A DNA stretch of 15,849 bases, from assembly GCA_046728075.1 (NCBI GenBank), contig JBKPDV010000256.1:1-15849 (forward strand), read 5' to 3'. The stretch is from JBKPDV01 sp046728075 (GTDB lineage: Bacteria > Acidobacteriota > Thermoanaerobaculia > UBA5066 > Gp7-AA6). The position numbers and the translations under genes are program-made. Numbering within the stretch: position 1 is the stretch's first letter; each line of letters opens with the position of its first letter. A model generated the notes under the pieces. The model saw only the letters and a program-made list of their open reading frames with translations. It had not been told where the DNA came from and searched no databases. Shown here piece after piece: positions 1 to 8,141 of this stretch.

Positions 1-822
1 CAGGAAGGGTCTGGGACGATCGAGAATCGAATAGGTTTCGCCGTCCAGACCGAGTCGGTCGTATTTCTTGGCCGGGTCCCAGCGCTCCAGCTCGATGACC
101 AGCTCGATAGACTTGGAGGCGCGGACCGCCGAGACGCCGAACAGATGCTTGATGTTGATGATTCCGATTCCCCGAAGTTCCATGTGATAGCGGATCATTT
201 CTGCTGCGCGGCCGACGAGAGACCCGTTGGGGTACTTGCGAATCTCCACGACGTCGTCGGCGACGAGCCGATGACCCCGCTGGATCAGATCGAGCGCGCA
301 TTCACTCTTTCCGATGCCGGACTCTCCCAGCAGGAGGACGCCCATTCCGTAGACGTCCACGAGAACCCCGTGCACCGTGCTGGCCGGGGCGAGCTCGTCC
401 TCGAGCACCCGCGTGATCGACTGGATCACGACGGAGGTCGTCTGGTCGGACACGAGCAATGGGACGTTGTGCCGCTCGCACTCGCGGGCGATCTCCTCGG
501 GCACTCTCTGGCCCTTGGTCACGACGAAGGCCGCGACCGGCAGCGCGCAAATGGCCGCCACGCGCTCCTGCCGCAGCTCCGGGGGCATCGTCACGAAATA
601 GTGGAGCTCGCTCTCCCCCACGATCTGGATGCGGCCCGGCTTGATGAACGGGAGAAAGCCGGCGAGCGCGAGCCCGGGCCTCTGGATTCGGGCCCAGGAG
701 ACCGGGCGCTGAAATCCCGTCTGTCCTGCGATCACCCGCATCCCCAGGTCGGCGAGGGCCGGCCCGCGCAGCACCTCCGCCGTCAGGCGGGAGGGGTGGC
801 CGGAGGTTCGAGGGGGGGTCAT
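1..822 (-). CDS. hprK: HPr kinase/phosphorylase, C-terminus cut by window edge
   Basis: Bifunctional cytoplasmic enzyme that phosphorylates and dephosphorylates the regulatory serine of HPr or an HPr-like protein. Reading the minus strand from the ATG at 822 gives 274 residues with no stop before the edge; the family is about 310 residues, so some 35-45 are missing. An N-terminal domain (about 1-140) precedes the kinase core. His151 lies in the conserved STVHG stretch, the P-loop GESGIGKS is at 166-173, and the family signature ELRGIGIINI is at 215-224, followed by KHLFG. The ATG overlaps the ptsN stop in an ATGA, which fixes the start and implies coupled translation. In Gram-negative bacteria hprK often sits beside ptsN and rpoN; rapZ, an EIIA-Man and HPr would be expected next, outside the window. 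The identification is firm; the substrate is inferred. Confidence 0.95.
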   Translation of the reverse strand, partial: MTPPRTSGHPSRLTAEVLRGPALADLGMRVIAGQTGFQRPVSWARIQRPGLALAGFLPFIKPGRIQIVGESELHYFVTMPPELRQERVAAICALPVAAFVVTKGQRVPEEIARECERHNVPLLVSDQTTSVVIQSITRVLEDELAPASTVHGVLVDVYGMGVLLLGESGIGKSECALDLIQRGHRLVADDVVEIRKYPNGSLVGRAAEMIRYHMELRGIGIINIKHLFGVSAVRASKSIELVIELERWDPAKKYDRLGLDGETYSILDRPRPFL

Positions 823-1319
823 CCGCGCGCCGCGACCGCCGGGGCCTGTCCCGCGCGGACCGCCTCCAGAATCTCATCGCGGGTTCTTGCCCGCAGCAAG
901 CTCTCCGAGACTCCCGGCGTCTTGAGCCAGCGCGAAACGCGGGCCAGCGCCTGAAGATGCATCGCGGGAGCGTCGGCGGGCGACAGAATCACGAACAGAA
1001 CGGAAACGGGCACGCCGTCGGCCGCCTGAAAATCGATCGGTTCGGGACAGCGGCCGACGGCCACGACGATCTGGGAGAGACTCTTCAACTTGCAATGCGG
1101 GATGGCGATCCCTCCACCCAGCCCCGTGCAGCCGAGTCCCTCCCGCTCGATCAGACGCCGGGCGAGGTCCTCCCCGTCGCGGACCGCGCCGGTCTCGGCG
1201 AGTCGCCGCGAGATATCCCGGAGAACCTCCTCCCGCGTGCGGCCCGACAGCTCCGCAAAGACCCTCTCCGGATCGAGACCCGCTATGGTGGGGTTGGCGC
1301 TCAAGGCCGCTGCACCCAC
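819..1319 (-). CDS. ptsN: PTS fructose/nitrogen-type EIIA protein (PtsN-like)
   Basis: Single-domain EIIA protein of 166 residues, the usual size for PtsN, acting as a phosphate-accepting regulator rather than a sugar transporter. The active-site region GIAIPHCK puts the phosphorylatable histidine at residue 75; a downstream VSVLFVILSPADAP stretch and an ALARVSRWL helix match the EIIA-Ntr fold. No EIIB or EIIC domain is attached, which supports a regulatory role. The best start is a GTG at 1319, just after the hpf stop; no good Shine-Dalgarno is visible, so a nearby alternative start is possible. The stop overlaps the hprK start by 4 bases. Position between hpf and hprK, downstream of rpoN, agrees with the nitrogen-PTS branch. 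Gene family secure; exact start less so. Confidence 0.9.
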   Translation of the reverse strand: MGAAALSANPTIAGLDPERVFAELSGRTREEVLRDISRRLAETGAVRDGEDLARRLIEREGLGCTGLGGGIAIPHCKLKSLSQIVVAVGRCPEPIDFQAADGVPVSVLFVILSPADAPAMHLQALARVSRWLKTPGVSESLLRARTRDEILEAVRAGQAPAVAARG

Positions 1320-1323
1320 CGAG

Positions 1324-1878
1324 TCAACATTGAGGCACGATCAAACCGAAGTCGCCGTCCCGGCGCTTGTAGAGGATCGAGATTCGCTCGTTGGCGGCGT
1401 CGCGAAAGACCAGGAACTCGAGAGGACCGTTGTCGAGCCTCAGCGCGGCTTCTTCGACGCTCATCGGCTTGACCGCGGACCGCTGGGACGTCCGGACGAT
1501 GCGCCACTCGGGAGAGAAGGCGGCGGAGGAATCCGGTGACGAAGCCGCTTCGTCGGGCGCGGCCGGTCTTGCGGGAGCCGCGGCGCGGTGCTTCCGGTCT
1601 CGACGTTTCTCCACATCCCTCTTTGCCTGAGCGTCGATTTTTTCGAAAGCGAGCGCCAGCGCCGCGCGCGGGTCCCCGGTCTCTTCCTGAGCCTTCCAGA
1701 GGCGCCGGCGGTGAGTCGCGATGACCTCCGCCCCGAAACGATGCTTCTCCTGCGAGAGGACCACGCGAACCTGCGCGGGTCCGCCCAAATGCCGCTCGAG
1801 CTTCTGGACGCGCTCCTGCGCCAGCGCCCTCAGGGTCGAGGTGACCGACACATTGCGACCCGTGAACTCGACGGCCAT
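1324..1878 (-). CDS. hpf: Ribosome hibernation-promoting factor, long form
   Basis: Protein of 184 residues that binds the 30S subunit in stationary phase and drives formation of inactive 100S dimers. Residues 1 to about 95 are the S30AE/YfiA domain (starts AVEFTGRNVSVT, contains AQVRVVLSQEKHRFGAEV). An Ala/Pro-rich linker with many charges follows. The C-terminal domain (about 125-184), including SVEEAALRLDNGPLEFLVF and ending RRDGDFGLIVPQC, is the dimerisation domain that defines the long form. An upstream in-frame start at 1908 exists, but the ATG at 1878 is preferred because a strong AGGAGG lies 4 bases before it and homologues begin at this point. It lies 26 bases after rpoN, as in many diderm rpoN operons. 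Confidence 0.93.
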   Translation of the reverse strand: MAVEFTGRNVSVTSTLRALAQERVQKLERHLGGPAQVRVVLSQEKHRFGAEVIATHRRRLWKAQEETGDPRAALALAFEKIDAQAKRDVEKRRDRKHRAAAPARPAAPDEAASSPDSSAAFSPEWRIVRTSQRSAVKPMSVEEAALRLDNGPLEFLVFRDAANERISILYKRRDGDFGLIVPQC

Positions 1879-1882
1879 GTTT

Positions 1883-1888
1883 CCTCCT
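1883..1888 (-). promoter_or_regulatory. Shine-Dalgarno of hpf, decides its start
   Basis: On the minus strand AGGAGG occurs here with a 4-base spacer before the ATG at 1878. It rules against the longer reading frame beginning at 1908, which overlaps the end of rpoN and has no such site. Confidence 0.8.
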
Positions 1889-1904
1889 GCTTTCCGGGCG
1901 AAGG

Positions 1905-3359
1905 TCAAAACGATTGCTTGCGCTGCGAGGAGGAGGGGATCCTCAACTCCTCCCGGTACTTGGCGACCGTGCGCCGGGCGATCTGGATTCCCTCCGCTCG
2001 CAGGCGTTGCATGATTCGCGCGTCCGACTGGGGCCGCCGCGCGTCCTCGTCGGCGATGAGGTGGGCGATCTTGTTCTTGATCGAGAGCGACGAAATATCG
2101 CCGCCGTCGACCGAGTCGATCCCGCTGTGAAAGAAGTACTTCATCGGGAAGAGGCCGCGCGGGGTGTGGATGTACTTGTTGGACACGACCCGGGAAACGG
2201 TGGACTCGTGCATCCCGATGTCGTTGGCGACGTCTCGCAGCACGAGCGGCCGCAGGTGCTCGATCCCCTTGTCGAGAAAGCCCCGCTGGTGGCGCACGAT
2301 CGAGTCGGCGACCTTGTAGATCGTGCGCTGCCGTTGATCGAGGCTCTTGATCAACCAGACGGCCGAGCGCATCTTGTCCTTGAGGTAGTTGGCGGCTTCC
2401 TGGCCGATGGCGCCGTTGCCGCCGCGGAGCATCCGGCGGTAGGCAGCGGAAATGCGGAGCTTGGGCAGACCATCCTCGTTCAACTGGATGACGTACTCGT
2501 CGCCGATCTTCCGAACCGCCACGTCCGGCTCCACGTAGATCGTCCTCTCGCTCGAATACTTGCGGCCGGGCTTGGGCTCGAGGTTCTTGATGATCTCCAG
2601 AACCGCCTGCAGCTCGGACAGAGGGACACTGAGCGCCTTGCAGAGCTGGGCGTACTGACGGTTCAAGAATTCGCTCCAGTGCTGGAGGATCACTTTGTCG
2701 ATCAGCGGATTCTCGATCCCCAGCGCTCGGATCTGAAGCATCAGGCAGTCCGGGAGGTCGAAGGCGCAGATGCCGGCCGGGTCGAAGGCGCGGACAGTCT
2801 CGAGCGCCTTCTCGACCTCCGCCTTGTCGGCGAAGCCTGCGGCCTGAATCTCTTCGCGGCTGACCCGGAGATAGCCGTCTTCGTCGACGTTGCCGATCAG
2901 ATAAGTCGCGATCTCCCGGACTCGGGCAGAGGCGTCGGACATGGACAGCTGCCAGGTCAGATACTCCTGCAGCCCGGGGGGTTTGGACAGCGTGTTCTCG
3001 AGCGGCACCTGCTCGCTCTCTTCGTACTGGCGAGGGTTGTAGGCGCTGTCGAGGTACTCTTCGAAATAGGTGTCGAAATCGATCTCCTCGAAGGAATCCT
3101 TTTCCACCTCGGCCGGCGTCTCGCCCGGCTTCTCGGCTGCGGGAGCGGCCGGCTCTTCCTTCGCGTTCTCGAGACGCTGCTCGGCTTCGGTCGCTTCCTC
3201 CTGCTCTTCCTCGAGCAACGGGTTCTCGACCATCTCCTGGTTGAGCACTTCTTCCAGCTCGAGCTTGGACATCTGCAGCAGCTTGATCGCCTGCTGCAGC
3301 GATGGCGTCATCACCAGCCGCTGGGAGAGCCTGAGATGGAGTTTCTGTTCCAGGGCCAT
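1905..3359 (-). CDS. rpoN: RNA polymerase sigma-54 factor
   Basis: Alternative sigma factor of 484 residues, normal length, that recognises -24/-12 promoters and needs AAA+ enhancer-binding proteins to open them. Region I is clear at 1-50 (LSQRLVMTPSLQQAIKLLQM, then LEEVLNQEMVENPLLEE). A strongly acidic region II follows (about 50-115). The core-binding domain includes AFDPAGICAFDLPDCL. A helix-turn-helix lies near 370-410 (RDVANDIGMHESTVSRVVSNKYIHTPRGLFPMKYFF). The RpoN box ARRTVAKYRE is at 461-470. It starts with ATG at 3359, about 80 bases after lptB; no convincing Shine-Dalgarno was seen. The order lptB-rpoN-hpf-ptsN-hprK is a well-known Gram-negative arrangement. Nothing looks truncated. 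Confidence 0.97.
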   Translation of the reverse strand: MALEQKLHLRLSQRLVMTPSLQQAIKLLQMSKLELEEVLNQEMVENPLLEEEQEEATEAEQRLENAKEEPAAPAAEKPGETPAEVEKDSFEEIDFDTYFEEYLDSAYNPRQYEESEQVPLENTLSKPPGLQEYLTWQLSMSDASARVREIATYLIGNVDEDGYLRVSREEIQAAGFADKAEVEKALETVRAFDPAGICAFDLPDCLMLQIRALGIENPLIDKVILQHWSEFLNRQYAQLCKALSVPLSELQAVLEIIKNLEPKPGRKYSSERTIYVEPDVAVRKIGDEYVIQLNEDGLPKLRISAAYRRMLRGGNGAIGQEAANYLKDKMRSAVWLIKSLDQRQRTIYKVADSIVRHQRGFLDKGIEHLRPLVLRDVANDIGMHESTVSRVVSNKYIHTPRGLFPMKYFFHSGIDSVDGGDISSLSIKNKIAHLIADEDARRPQSDARIMQRLRAEGIQIARRTVAKYREELRIPSSSQRKQSF

Positions 3360-3377
3360 TAACGTCGACGGTTAGAG

Positions 3378-3392
3378 GCGGACGAAGTCCGC
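3378..3392. other. Short hairpin in the lptB-rpoN gap
   Basis: A perfect 6-base stem (GCGGAC with GTCCGC) closes a 3-base loop about 20 bases upstream of the rpoN ATG. There is no T-run on either side, so it does not look like an intrinsic terminator. It could be a weak processing site or leader structure. The rest of the 80-base gap (3360-3439) shows nothing else recognisable. Confidence 0.4.
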
Positions 3393-3439
3393 GGAAACCG
3401 GAGATTCGCTTTGCGCATGAATTCGTTGGTTCATTTGCG

Positions 3440-4192
3440 TCAGTTCAGCTGGAACGCTTCGCCCAGATAGATCTTCTTGACGGTGGCGTCGCTCGACAAG
3501 GCAAGAGGCGTGCCAGCCCTCAGAATTTCGCCCGCATTGATTATATAGGCCCGGTCGACGATCGACAAAGTCTCACGAACGTTGTGATCGGTCACCAGAA
3601 CCCCGATCCCGGACGACGCCAATCGGCGCGCGATCGCCTGGATCTCCAGCACCGCGAGAGGGTCGATCCCCGCAAAGGGCTCATCCAGCAGCAGGAATTC
3701 GGGCTCGAGAACGAGACTGCGGGCAATCTCCACTCGCCGGCGTTCGCCGCCGGACAACGTGTAGGCGCGGTGGGCGCGCAGCGTGTCCAGCCCGAAGTCC
3801 GTCAGAAGACGGTCCGCCCTCTCCTGCTGCTCACCGCGTGTCAGGTCCAGCGTCTCGAGGATCGCGAGGAGATTCTCTTCGACAGTCATCCTGCGGAAGA
3901 CAGAGGGCTCCTGAGGAAGATAAGAGATGCCCGCGCGAGCGCGCCGGTACATGGGAAGGTCGGTCAGATCGCGATGTCCCAATCGCACCGTCCCCGCATC
4001 GGGCTGCACGAGGCCCACGACGATCGAGAACGTCGTGGTCTTGCCCGCTCCGTTGGGCCCGAGCAGCCCGACGATCTCGCCGGCTCCGATCTCGAGTGTC
4101 ACCCCCTTGACGACCGCGCGGCCGGAGTAAGTCTTGATCAGCCCTTCGGCCGAAAGGGTCACGGGCGAGAGAGAAGTCTCAGGCGGCGTCAC
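3440..4192 (-). CDS. lptB: LPS export ABC transporter ATPase
   Basis: Cytoplasmic ATPase that, as a dimer bound to LptF/LptG, powers extraction of lipopolysaccharide from the inner membrane. Its 250 residues match the family length. Visible motifs: Walker A GPNGAGKTT at 45-53, Q-loop at Gln94 (YLPQEPSVF), signature LSGGE at 146-150, Walker B FLLLDEP at 166-172, and the switch histidine His203 in TDHNVRETL. The DHNVRETL and SVFRRMTVEENL stretches are typical of LptB rather than of amino-acid ABC ATPases. Its ATG overlaps the stop of the LptC/LptA gene by 4 bases. lptF and lptG are not in the window. rpoN follows. Confidence 0.96.
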   Translation of the reverse strand: MTPPETSLSPVTLSAEGLIKTYSGRAVVKGVTLEIGAGEIVGLLGPNGAGKTTTFSIVVGLVQPDAGTVRLGHRDLTDLPMYRRARAGISYLPQEPSVFRRMTVEENLLAILETLDLTRGEQQERADRLLTDFGLDTLRAHRAYTLSGGERRRVEIARSLVLEPEFLLLDEPFAGIDPLAVLEIQAIARRLASSGIGVLVTDHNVRETLSIVDRAYIINAGEILRAGTPLALSSDATVKKIYLGEAFQLN

Positions 4193-6207
4193 GAGCTGCG
4201 CGTTCGATAAGTCGTTTCGGTCTTCCCGCCGACGGGGGCGGTCACTTCGACCCTACGCCCGCGTTCGGTAATCGTCAAGACGGCGCCGGCGACGCGATCG
4301 CCCTGAGCGTCCGTGACCCAGGCCGGAGCGCCCTCGAGGATTGTCTTTTCTTCTCGCGGAAAGTCGATGGCACGCTCGGCTCGGCCGGTGCGTCCCGTAG
4401 TCGCGTCCGCCAGGGAAACTCCGCCGCTCATTTCGACCCGCTCGATTTTCTTATCGGGCCCCAGGATTGCCGTCGCCGTGTCGGCGCCGGCGCGGAACCC
4501 CTCGCGGGTCATCGTGACCGACTGTTCGAAGACGACTCGCGATTCCGCCTCCCGGTAGAAAACGCGGTTCGCGGTCACGACCGTCGGGCCCGTCGGGCCG
4601 GGCGCCTCGCCCGGCTTCGGTTTGCTTGCGGAAGGCGCGGATACGAGAACGGCCCGCGTGTGTCCGACGGCGACGAGCGTCCGGGCGGCATCGTTCAAGG
4701 TGATGGCGTCGCCGGAAAGGGAGGAAGCGTCCTGCCAGAGCGTGGCGCCGCCGGTCAGGGTCGCCACACGGGAGGAGTCGTCAAGAACGATCTTCTGAGC
4801 CTTACCGAAGGTGGGTCGGGAAGGGTCGCCCAGCAGTGCGGGAGCCGGGCCATTGCCTGACTTGGCGCCCTCGGCGGCGGGCTTGGGTGTGAAGACCGCT
4901 CGCGCTTCGGTCTCGGCCGCCAGCAGGCGCTTCTTCTCATCGATCTCGATCCGTTTTGCGGAGATACGGGATCCCTCCGTCTCGACGGACGTCGAAGTCT
5001 GATTTCCTGTGAGGATCCACACGCCACTCTGCGCAAGTTCCGTGGCCTCGTCGGCGCGACCGATCCGCCCCTCCCCTTCCATTCGCACGCCGCCGGTAAG
5101 CTGCACGGTCTCGATTTGCCCGTCCGCTCCGAAGGAGAGAGTCGCGCGCTGGGCGTCCGCGCGGCTCTTCTCCGTCTGGATGTGAACATTGTCTCTGGCG
5201 GAGGCGGAGGTCGCACGGCCCGCCTGAAAGGCGACATCGATCACTTTGGCCTCGACACGGCCGCGCGGATCGGAGACGACCGCCGGCGAGCCGGCGAGCG
5301 AAAGAGACTGAGCCTGCCCATCCGCTCCGAATTGGAGAGCCGCGGAATCCGCGGAATAGGGTCTTGCTCCCGGAGTGCTCGCCGCGGCCGCACCCTGCGG
5401 GCTTCCGACCGAGGAAACCACGACTCCCTGGACATGCCCCAGCGCCCTCGCCCACTGCAGTCGACCCCCGTCTCCTTCCATCTTCAAGACGAGACGATCG
5501 GCGGAGAGCTTGTCTCCTCCGCGCGAGCTGGCCGAGACCTTTCCCTCGAGCTCGATTACGGACTCCTCTTTCCGATAGACGGCCCGCTCGGCCGAGAGCG
5601 ATGTCAAGCCGCCGCTGCCCTCTCCGGTCCCCATCCCCTCGACGGGCCCTTCCATCGTGAGCTCGCGTCGCGCGAGGTCGTAGCGCCCCGAACGGGCCGT
5701 CAGGTCGAAGGTTCCGCGCGTGAAATGCAAGACCGCGGGAGCGAGGAGAACCCGGCGAGAAGGATCGAACTCGACCCGTTCCGTTTCTCCGAGAGCTCCC
5801 TTCTCGTCGGTCCAGCGAACGTTGCCCGACAGTCGCGCCTGCTTCGTCCGCTGGTCATACTCGGCGCGATCGGACCGCACAGAGAGCGGCTCGCCCTGTT
5901 CCGGGTAGAGAGTCAGCGTGACCTTGTCGAGCACGTAGACGTCCGGCAGCAGGCCCGCGGCGGCCCCGAAGCCGACCGTCCGCTCCGACCGGATTCGGAA
6001 GAGAGGCTTTCCCCGAAGGGTCTCTGTGTAGTCGAAGCCCTGGAGGACGGTCGTGAGCTGCCCTCCCTCGGCGGGGGCAACCGGAAGCGGACCTGCCAAG
6101 GGAGAGCGCCGCGCCGGGCGCCGCGCCGGCCGGAAGTGGAAGAAGAGCAGCCCGAGAAAGAGCGCTCCAAAGAGGAGCACCAAAACTTCGAGCCGCCGGC
6201 GACTCAC
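4189..6207 (-). CDS. lptC: LptC-type periplasmic LPS transport protein with extra LptA/OstA-like repeats
   Basis: A 672-residue protein, more than three times the length of E. coli LptC (about 190) or LptA (about 185). Residues 7-24 form one hydrophobic anchor (LEVLVLLFGALFLGLLFF) after a basic MSRRR, so the bulk is periplasmic. Residues about 50-190 read as an LptC domain (LQGFDYTETLRGKPLFRIRSERTVGF, with repeated beta-strand phrases such as DRAEYDQRTKQARLSGNVRW). From about 200 to the end several OstA/LptA-like units recur (SAERAVYRKEESVIELEGKV; RADAQRATLSFG; AKRIEIDEKKRLLAAE; GDAITLNDAARTLVAVG; ANRVFYREAESRVVFEQSV). No separate lptA lies next to lptB, so this protein may serve as both anchor and bridge. 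Starts and ends within 4-base overlaps with recJ and lptB. Family assignment is strong; the fused role is inferred. Confidence 0.85.
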   Translation of the reverse strand: MSRRRLEVLVLLFGALFLGLLFFHFRPARRPARRSPLAGPLPVAPAEGGQLTTVLQGFDYTETLRGKPLFRIRSERTVGFGAAAGLLPDVYVLDKVTLTLYPEQGEPLSVRSDRAEYDQRTKQARLSGNVRWTDEKGALGETERVEFDPSRRVLLAPAVLHFTRGTFDLTARSGRYDLARRELTMEGPVEGMGTGEGSGGLTSLSAERAVYRKEESVIELEGKVSASSRGGDKLSADRLVLKMEGDGGRLQWARALGHVQGVVVSSVGSPQGAAAASTPGARPYSADSAALQFGADGQAQSLSLAGSPAVVSDPRGRVEAKVIDVAFQAGRATSASARDNVHIQTEKSRADAQRATLSFGADGQIETVQLTGGVRMEGEGRIGRADEATELAQSGVWILTGNQTSTSVETEGSRISAKRIEIDEKKRLLAAETEARAVFTPKPAAEGAKSGNGPAPALLGDPSRPTFGKAQKIVLDDSSRVATLTGGATLWQDASSLSGDAITLNDAARTLVAVGHTRAVLVSAPSASKPKPGEAPGPTGPTVVTANRVFYREAESRVVFEQSVTMTREGFRAGADTATAILGPDKKIERVEMSGGVSLADATTGRTGRAERAIDFPREEKTILEGAPAWVTDAQGDRVAGAVLTITERGRRVEVTAPVGGKTETTYRTRSS

Positions 6208-8141
6208 GGGGCTGCGTACTCCATCGTGGCTGAGCCCGGGATTGCGGACTCGGAGCGCGGGACGGGAGGCCCCGACCGATCCTCCGCTGCGAAGCTGCCA
6301 GTCCCGAGTCCCGTCCTGCCCTGCGAAGCAGCGCTTCGCTGCGCAGCATGAGAGTCCCGAGTTCCGACCGAGGGGCGTGCGTCGAGAACCTCCGCTTCCA
6401 TCCGGCCGACGCGATTGCGGGAAAGCCGATACCGCACGGCGCAGCCCGCCCCGGTCTCGAGTCCGTCGACGGCTTCCGGCCGCCAGCAGAGCCAGCCAAT
6501 GTCTCCCTTCGCACGGCGAAGACGCCCGGCGGCGCCCGAGTCACCCAGGGGGCGGGACGAACCGAGCCCCTCGACCTCGGCGGCGAAGACCGGACGAAGA
6601 TTGCCCATGCCGTGAGGCTCCAGACGCTCGAGAAAGGAAAAGAGCTCTTCGTCGATATCTTCGATCGACAGCTCGGCGTCGACTTGCTCGGTCCGGTGGA
6701 ATCGCTCCCGTGGGATGACCGCCGCGAAATGGGCTCGCGCCGACTCGCGAAACTCCTCCCAGCGCGCCGCTGAAAGGCTCGCGCCCACCGCCTGGTCATG
6801 ACCGCCGAACTCCTGGAGCAGGCCGGAGACCCCCTGGAGGGTCTCGTGAAGAGCGACGCCGGGGATGCTTCGCCCGGATCCGCTCGCACGGTCCCCTTCC
6901 AACGCGAAGAGCAAAACGGGTCTCTGATATTCCCGCGCCAGGCGGGAGGCCGCGATACCGAGCACTCCCCGGTGCCATCCCTCGGCCGCCTCCACGATGA
7001 CGGCGTCCCGGTCGGAATCGAAAGCTCGGGCGATGCGGTCCCGGGCCTCTCCAACGACCCGGCGCTCGATCGACTGGCGTTGCGTGTTGGCAATCGAGAG
7101 CGCCCGCGCAATCGCGGCGGCTTTCTTCGAATCTCTTTCCTCGAAGAGAGCGAGCGCCTGCTCGGCGGTGTCCATCCGGCCGGCCGCATTCAGGCGCGGA
7201 GCCAGCCGAAAGGCGACCTCCTCCGAAGTCGGCGCGCGGCCGGGCTCGACCCCGCACTCCGCAAGCAGCGCCCGAAGTCCCGGCGCGCGCGGCGACGCGA
7301 GGGCAGCCAGACCCGCGGCGACGAGGACGCGATTTTCCCCGGTCAATGGGACGAGATCGGCAATCGTCCCCAGGCAAGCCAGTCGCACGAGCGATTCGGT
7401 CGAGAGTCCCACCTTCGCGCGCCGCGCCACCGCCTGCGCGAGCTTGAAGGCGATGCCGGAAGCGGCGAGCTCCTTTTCGGGATATCGGCACCTCGGCTGC
7501 TTCGGATTCACCACGACCGCGCCCGAGGGCAGCTCCTCCGGGACCAGATGATGGTCGGTGACGATCACCTCGACTCCCCGCGCCCGAGCGCAGGCGACGC
7601 CCTCGATCGCCGTGATCCCGCAATCGACGGTGACGATGACGGCCGGATGGAATTGGTCGAGCACCTTGACGACGGTTTCCGCCCGCAGCCCGTACCCGTC
7701 CCGAAGCCGATGCGGGAGGAAGGACATCGCATCCGCTCCGGCTCGCAGAAGCGCCGCCTTCAGTTGGGCGACGGCCGTGACCCCATCCACGTCATAGTCG
7801 CCGAAGACCACGATTCGCTTTTTGCCCGCCGCCGCCCGCGTCAGGATGTCCGCGGCCTCCTCGATCCCGTACATGAGAAACGGGTCGTGAAGCGCGTCCA
7901 GCGTCGGATGGAGAAAGGACCGGGCCTCCTCCTCGCGCTCGACGCCTCGCAGCACGAGAAGCCGGGCGGACAGCGACGGGAGCCCCGTAGCGCGCGCGAG
8001 GATTCCGACAGTCTCTTCCGAGAGAGCGGCGATCGGCCAGCCGTTTCGCACGCCATCGAGTGTGAGGCCATGCACGGACAGATGCTGTCCAGTCGGCCCG
8101 AGCGAGTCGGCCGGTTGCGCTTGTGTCGTCTCCGCGCTCAC
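6204..8141 (-). CDS. recJ: Single-stranded-DNA exonuclease RecJ with repeat-derived C-terminal tail
   Basis: A 5'-3' ssDNA exonuclease of the DHH family used in recombination and mismatch repair, 645 residues from a GTG at 8141. Metal-binding motifs are visible: FGDYDVDG at 113-120, TVDCG at 171-175 and TDHH at 195-198. The DHHA1 part includes GWHRGVLGIAASRLAREY (388-405) and FGGHDQAVG (445-453). An OB-like domain follows, with LEPHGMGNLRPVF at 507-519. The frame stays open upstream to 8417, but that part lies inside accA and is Arg-rich nonsense; the GTG that overlaps the accA stop (GTGA) is the logical start. Residues 591-645 are low-complexity and coincide with a period-7 DNA repeat block. 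The stop overlaps the next gene's ATG by 4 bases. Confidence 0.94.
   Translation of the reverse strand: MSAETTQAQPADSLGPTGQHLSVHGLTLDGVRNGWPIAALSEETVGILARATGLPSLSARLLVLRGVEREEEARSFLHPTLDALHDPFLMYGIEEAADILTRAAAGKKRIVVFGDYDVDGVTAVAQLKAALLRAGADAMSFLPHRLRDGYGLRAETVVKVLDQFHPAVIVTVDCGITAIEGVACARARGVEVIVTDHHLVPEELPSGAVVVNPKQPRCRYPEKELAASGIAFKLAQAVARRAKVGLSTESLVRLACLGTIADLVPLTGENRVLVAAGLAALASPRAPGLRALLAECGVEPGRAPTSEEVAFRLAPRLNAAGRMDTAEQALALFEERDSKKAAAIARALSIANTQRQSIERRVVGEARDRIARAFDSDRDAVIVEAAEGWHRGVLGIAASRLAREYQRPVLLFALEGDRASGSGRSIPGVALHETLQGVSGLLQEFGGHDQAVGASLSAARWEEFRESARAHFAAVIPRERFHRTEQVDAELSIEDIDEELFSFLERLEPHGMGNLRPVFAAEVEGLGSSRPLGDSGAAGRLRRAKGDIGWLCWRPEAVDGLETGAGCAVRYRLSRNRVGRMEAEVLDARPSVGTRDSHAAQRSAASQGRTGLGTGSFAAEDRSGPPVPRSESAIPGSATMEYAAP
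6231..6368. repeat. Degenerate period-7 repeat block inside the 3' end of recJ
   Basis: Units of the type GTCCCGA recur with 7-base spacing at about 6301-6314 and 6353-6366, and facing units (GGGATTG, CGGACTC) at about 6238-6255 run in the opposite sense. Between them is a perfect 7-base hairpin, GCGAAGC at 6323-6329 and GCTTCGC at 6333-6339, with loop AGC; the string CTGCGAAGC is also present near 6287-6295. The layout matches the intergenic blocks elsewhere in the window, but here it is translated as the RecJ tail. Confidence 0.6.

Noticed and set aside
145..954. A 269-codon plus-strand open frame at the left end
   Set aside because: It crosses hprK and ptsN in antisense; the minus-strand frame gives a textbook HprK with P-loop and signature motif.
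1914..3362. A 482-codon open frame on the plus strand covering all of rpoN
   Set aside because: It is the antisense of a well-recognised rpoN gene. Its translation is Leu/Val/Asp/Glu-rich without family features, as expected when a GC-rich gene is read backwards.
3378..3392. Terminator of lptB
   Set aside because: The 6-base stem has no T-run after it, and rpoN follows on the same strand; read-through is as likely.
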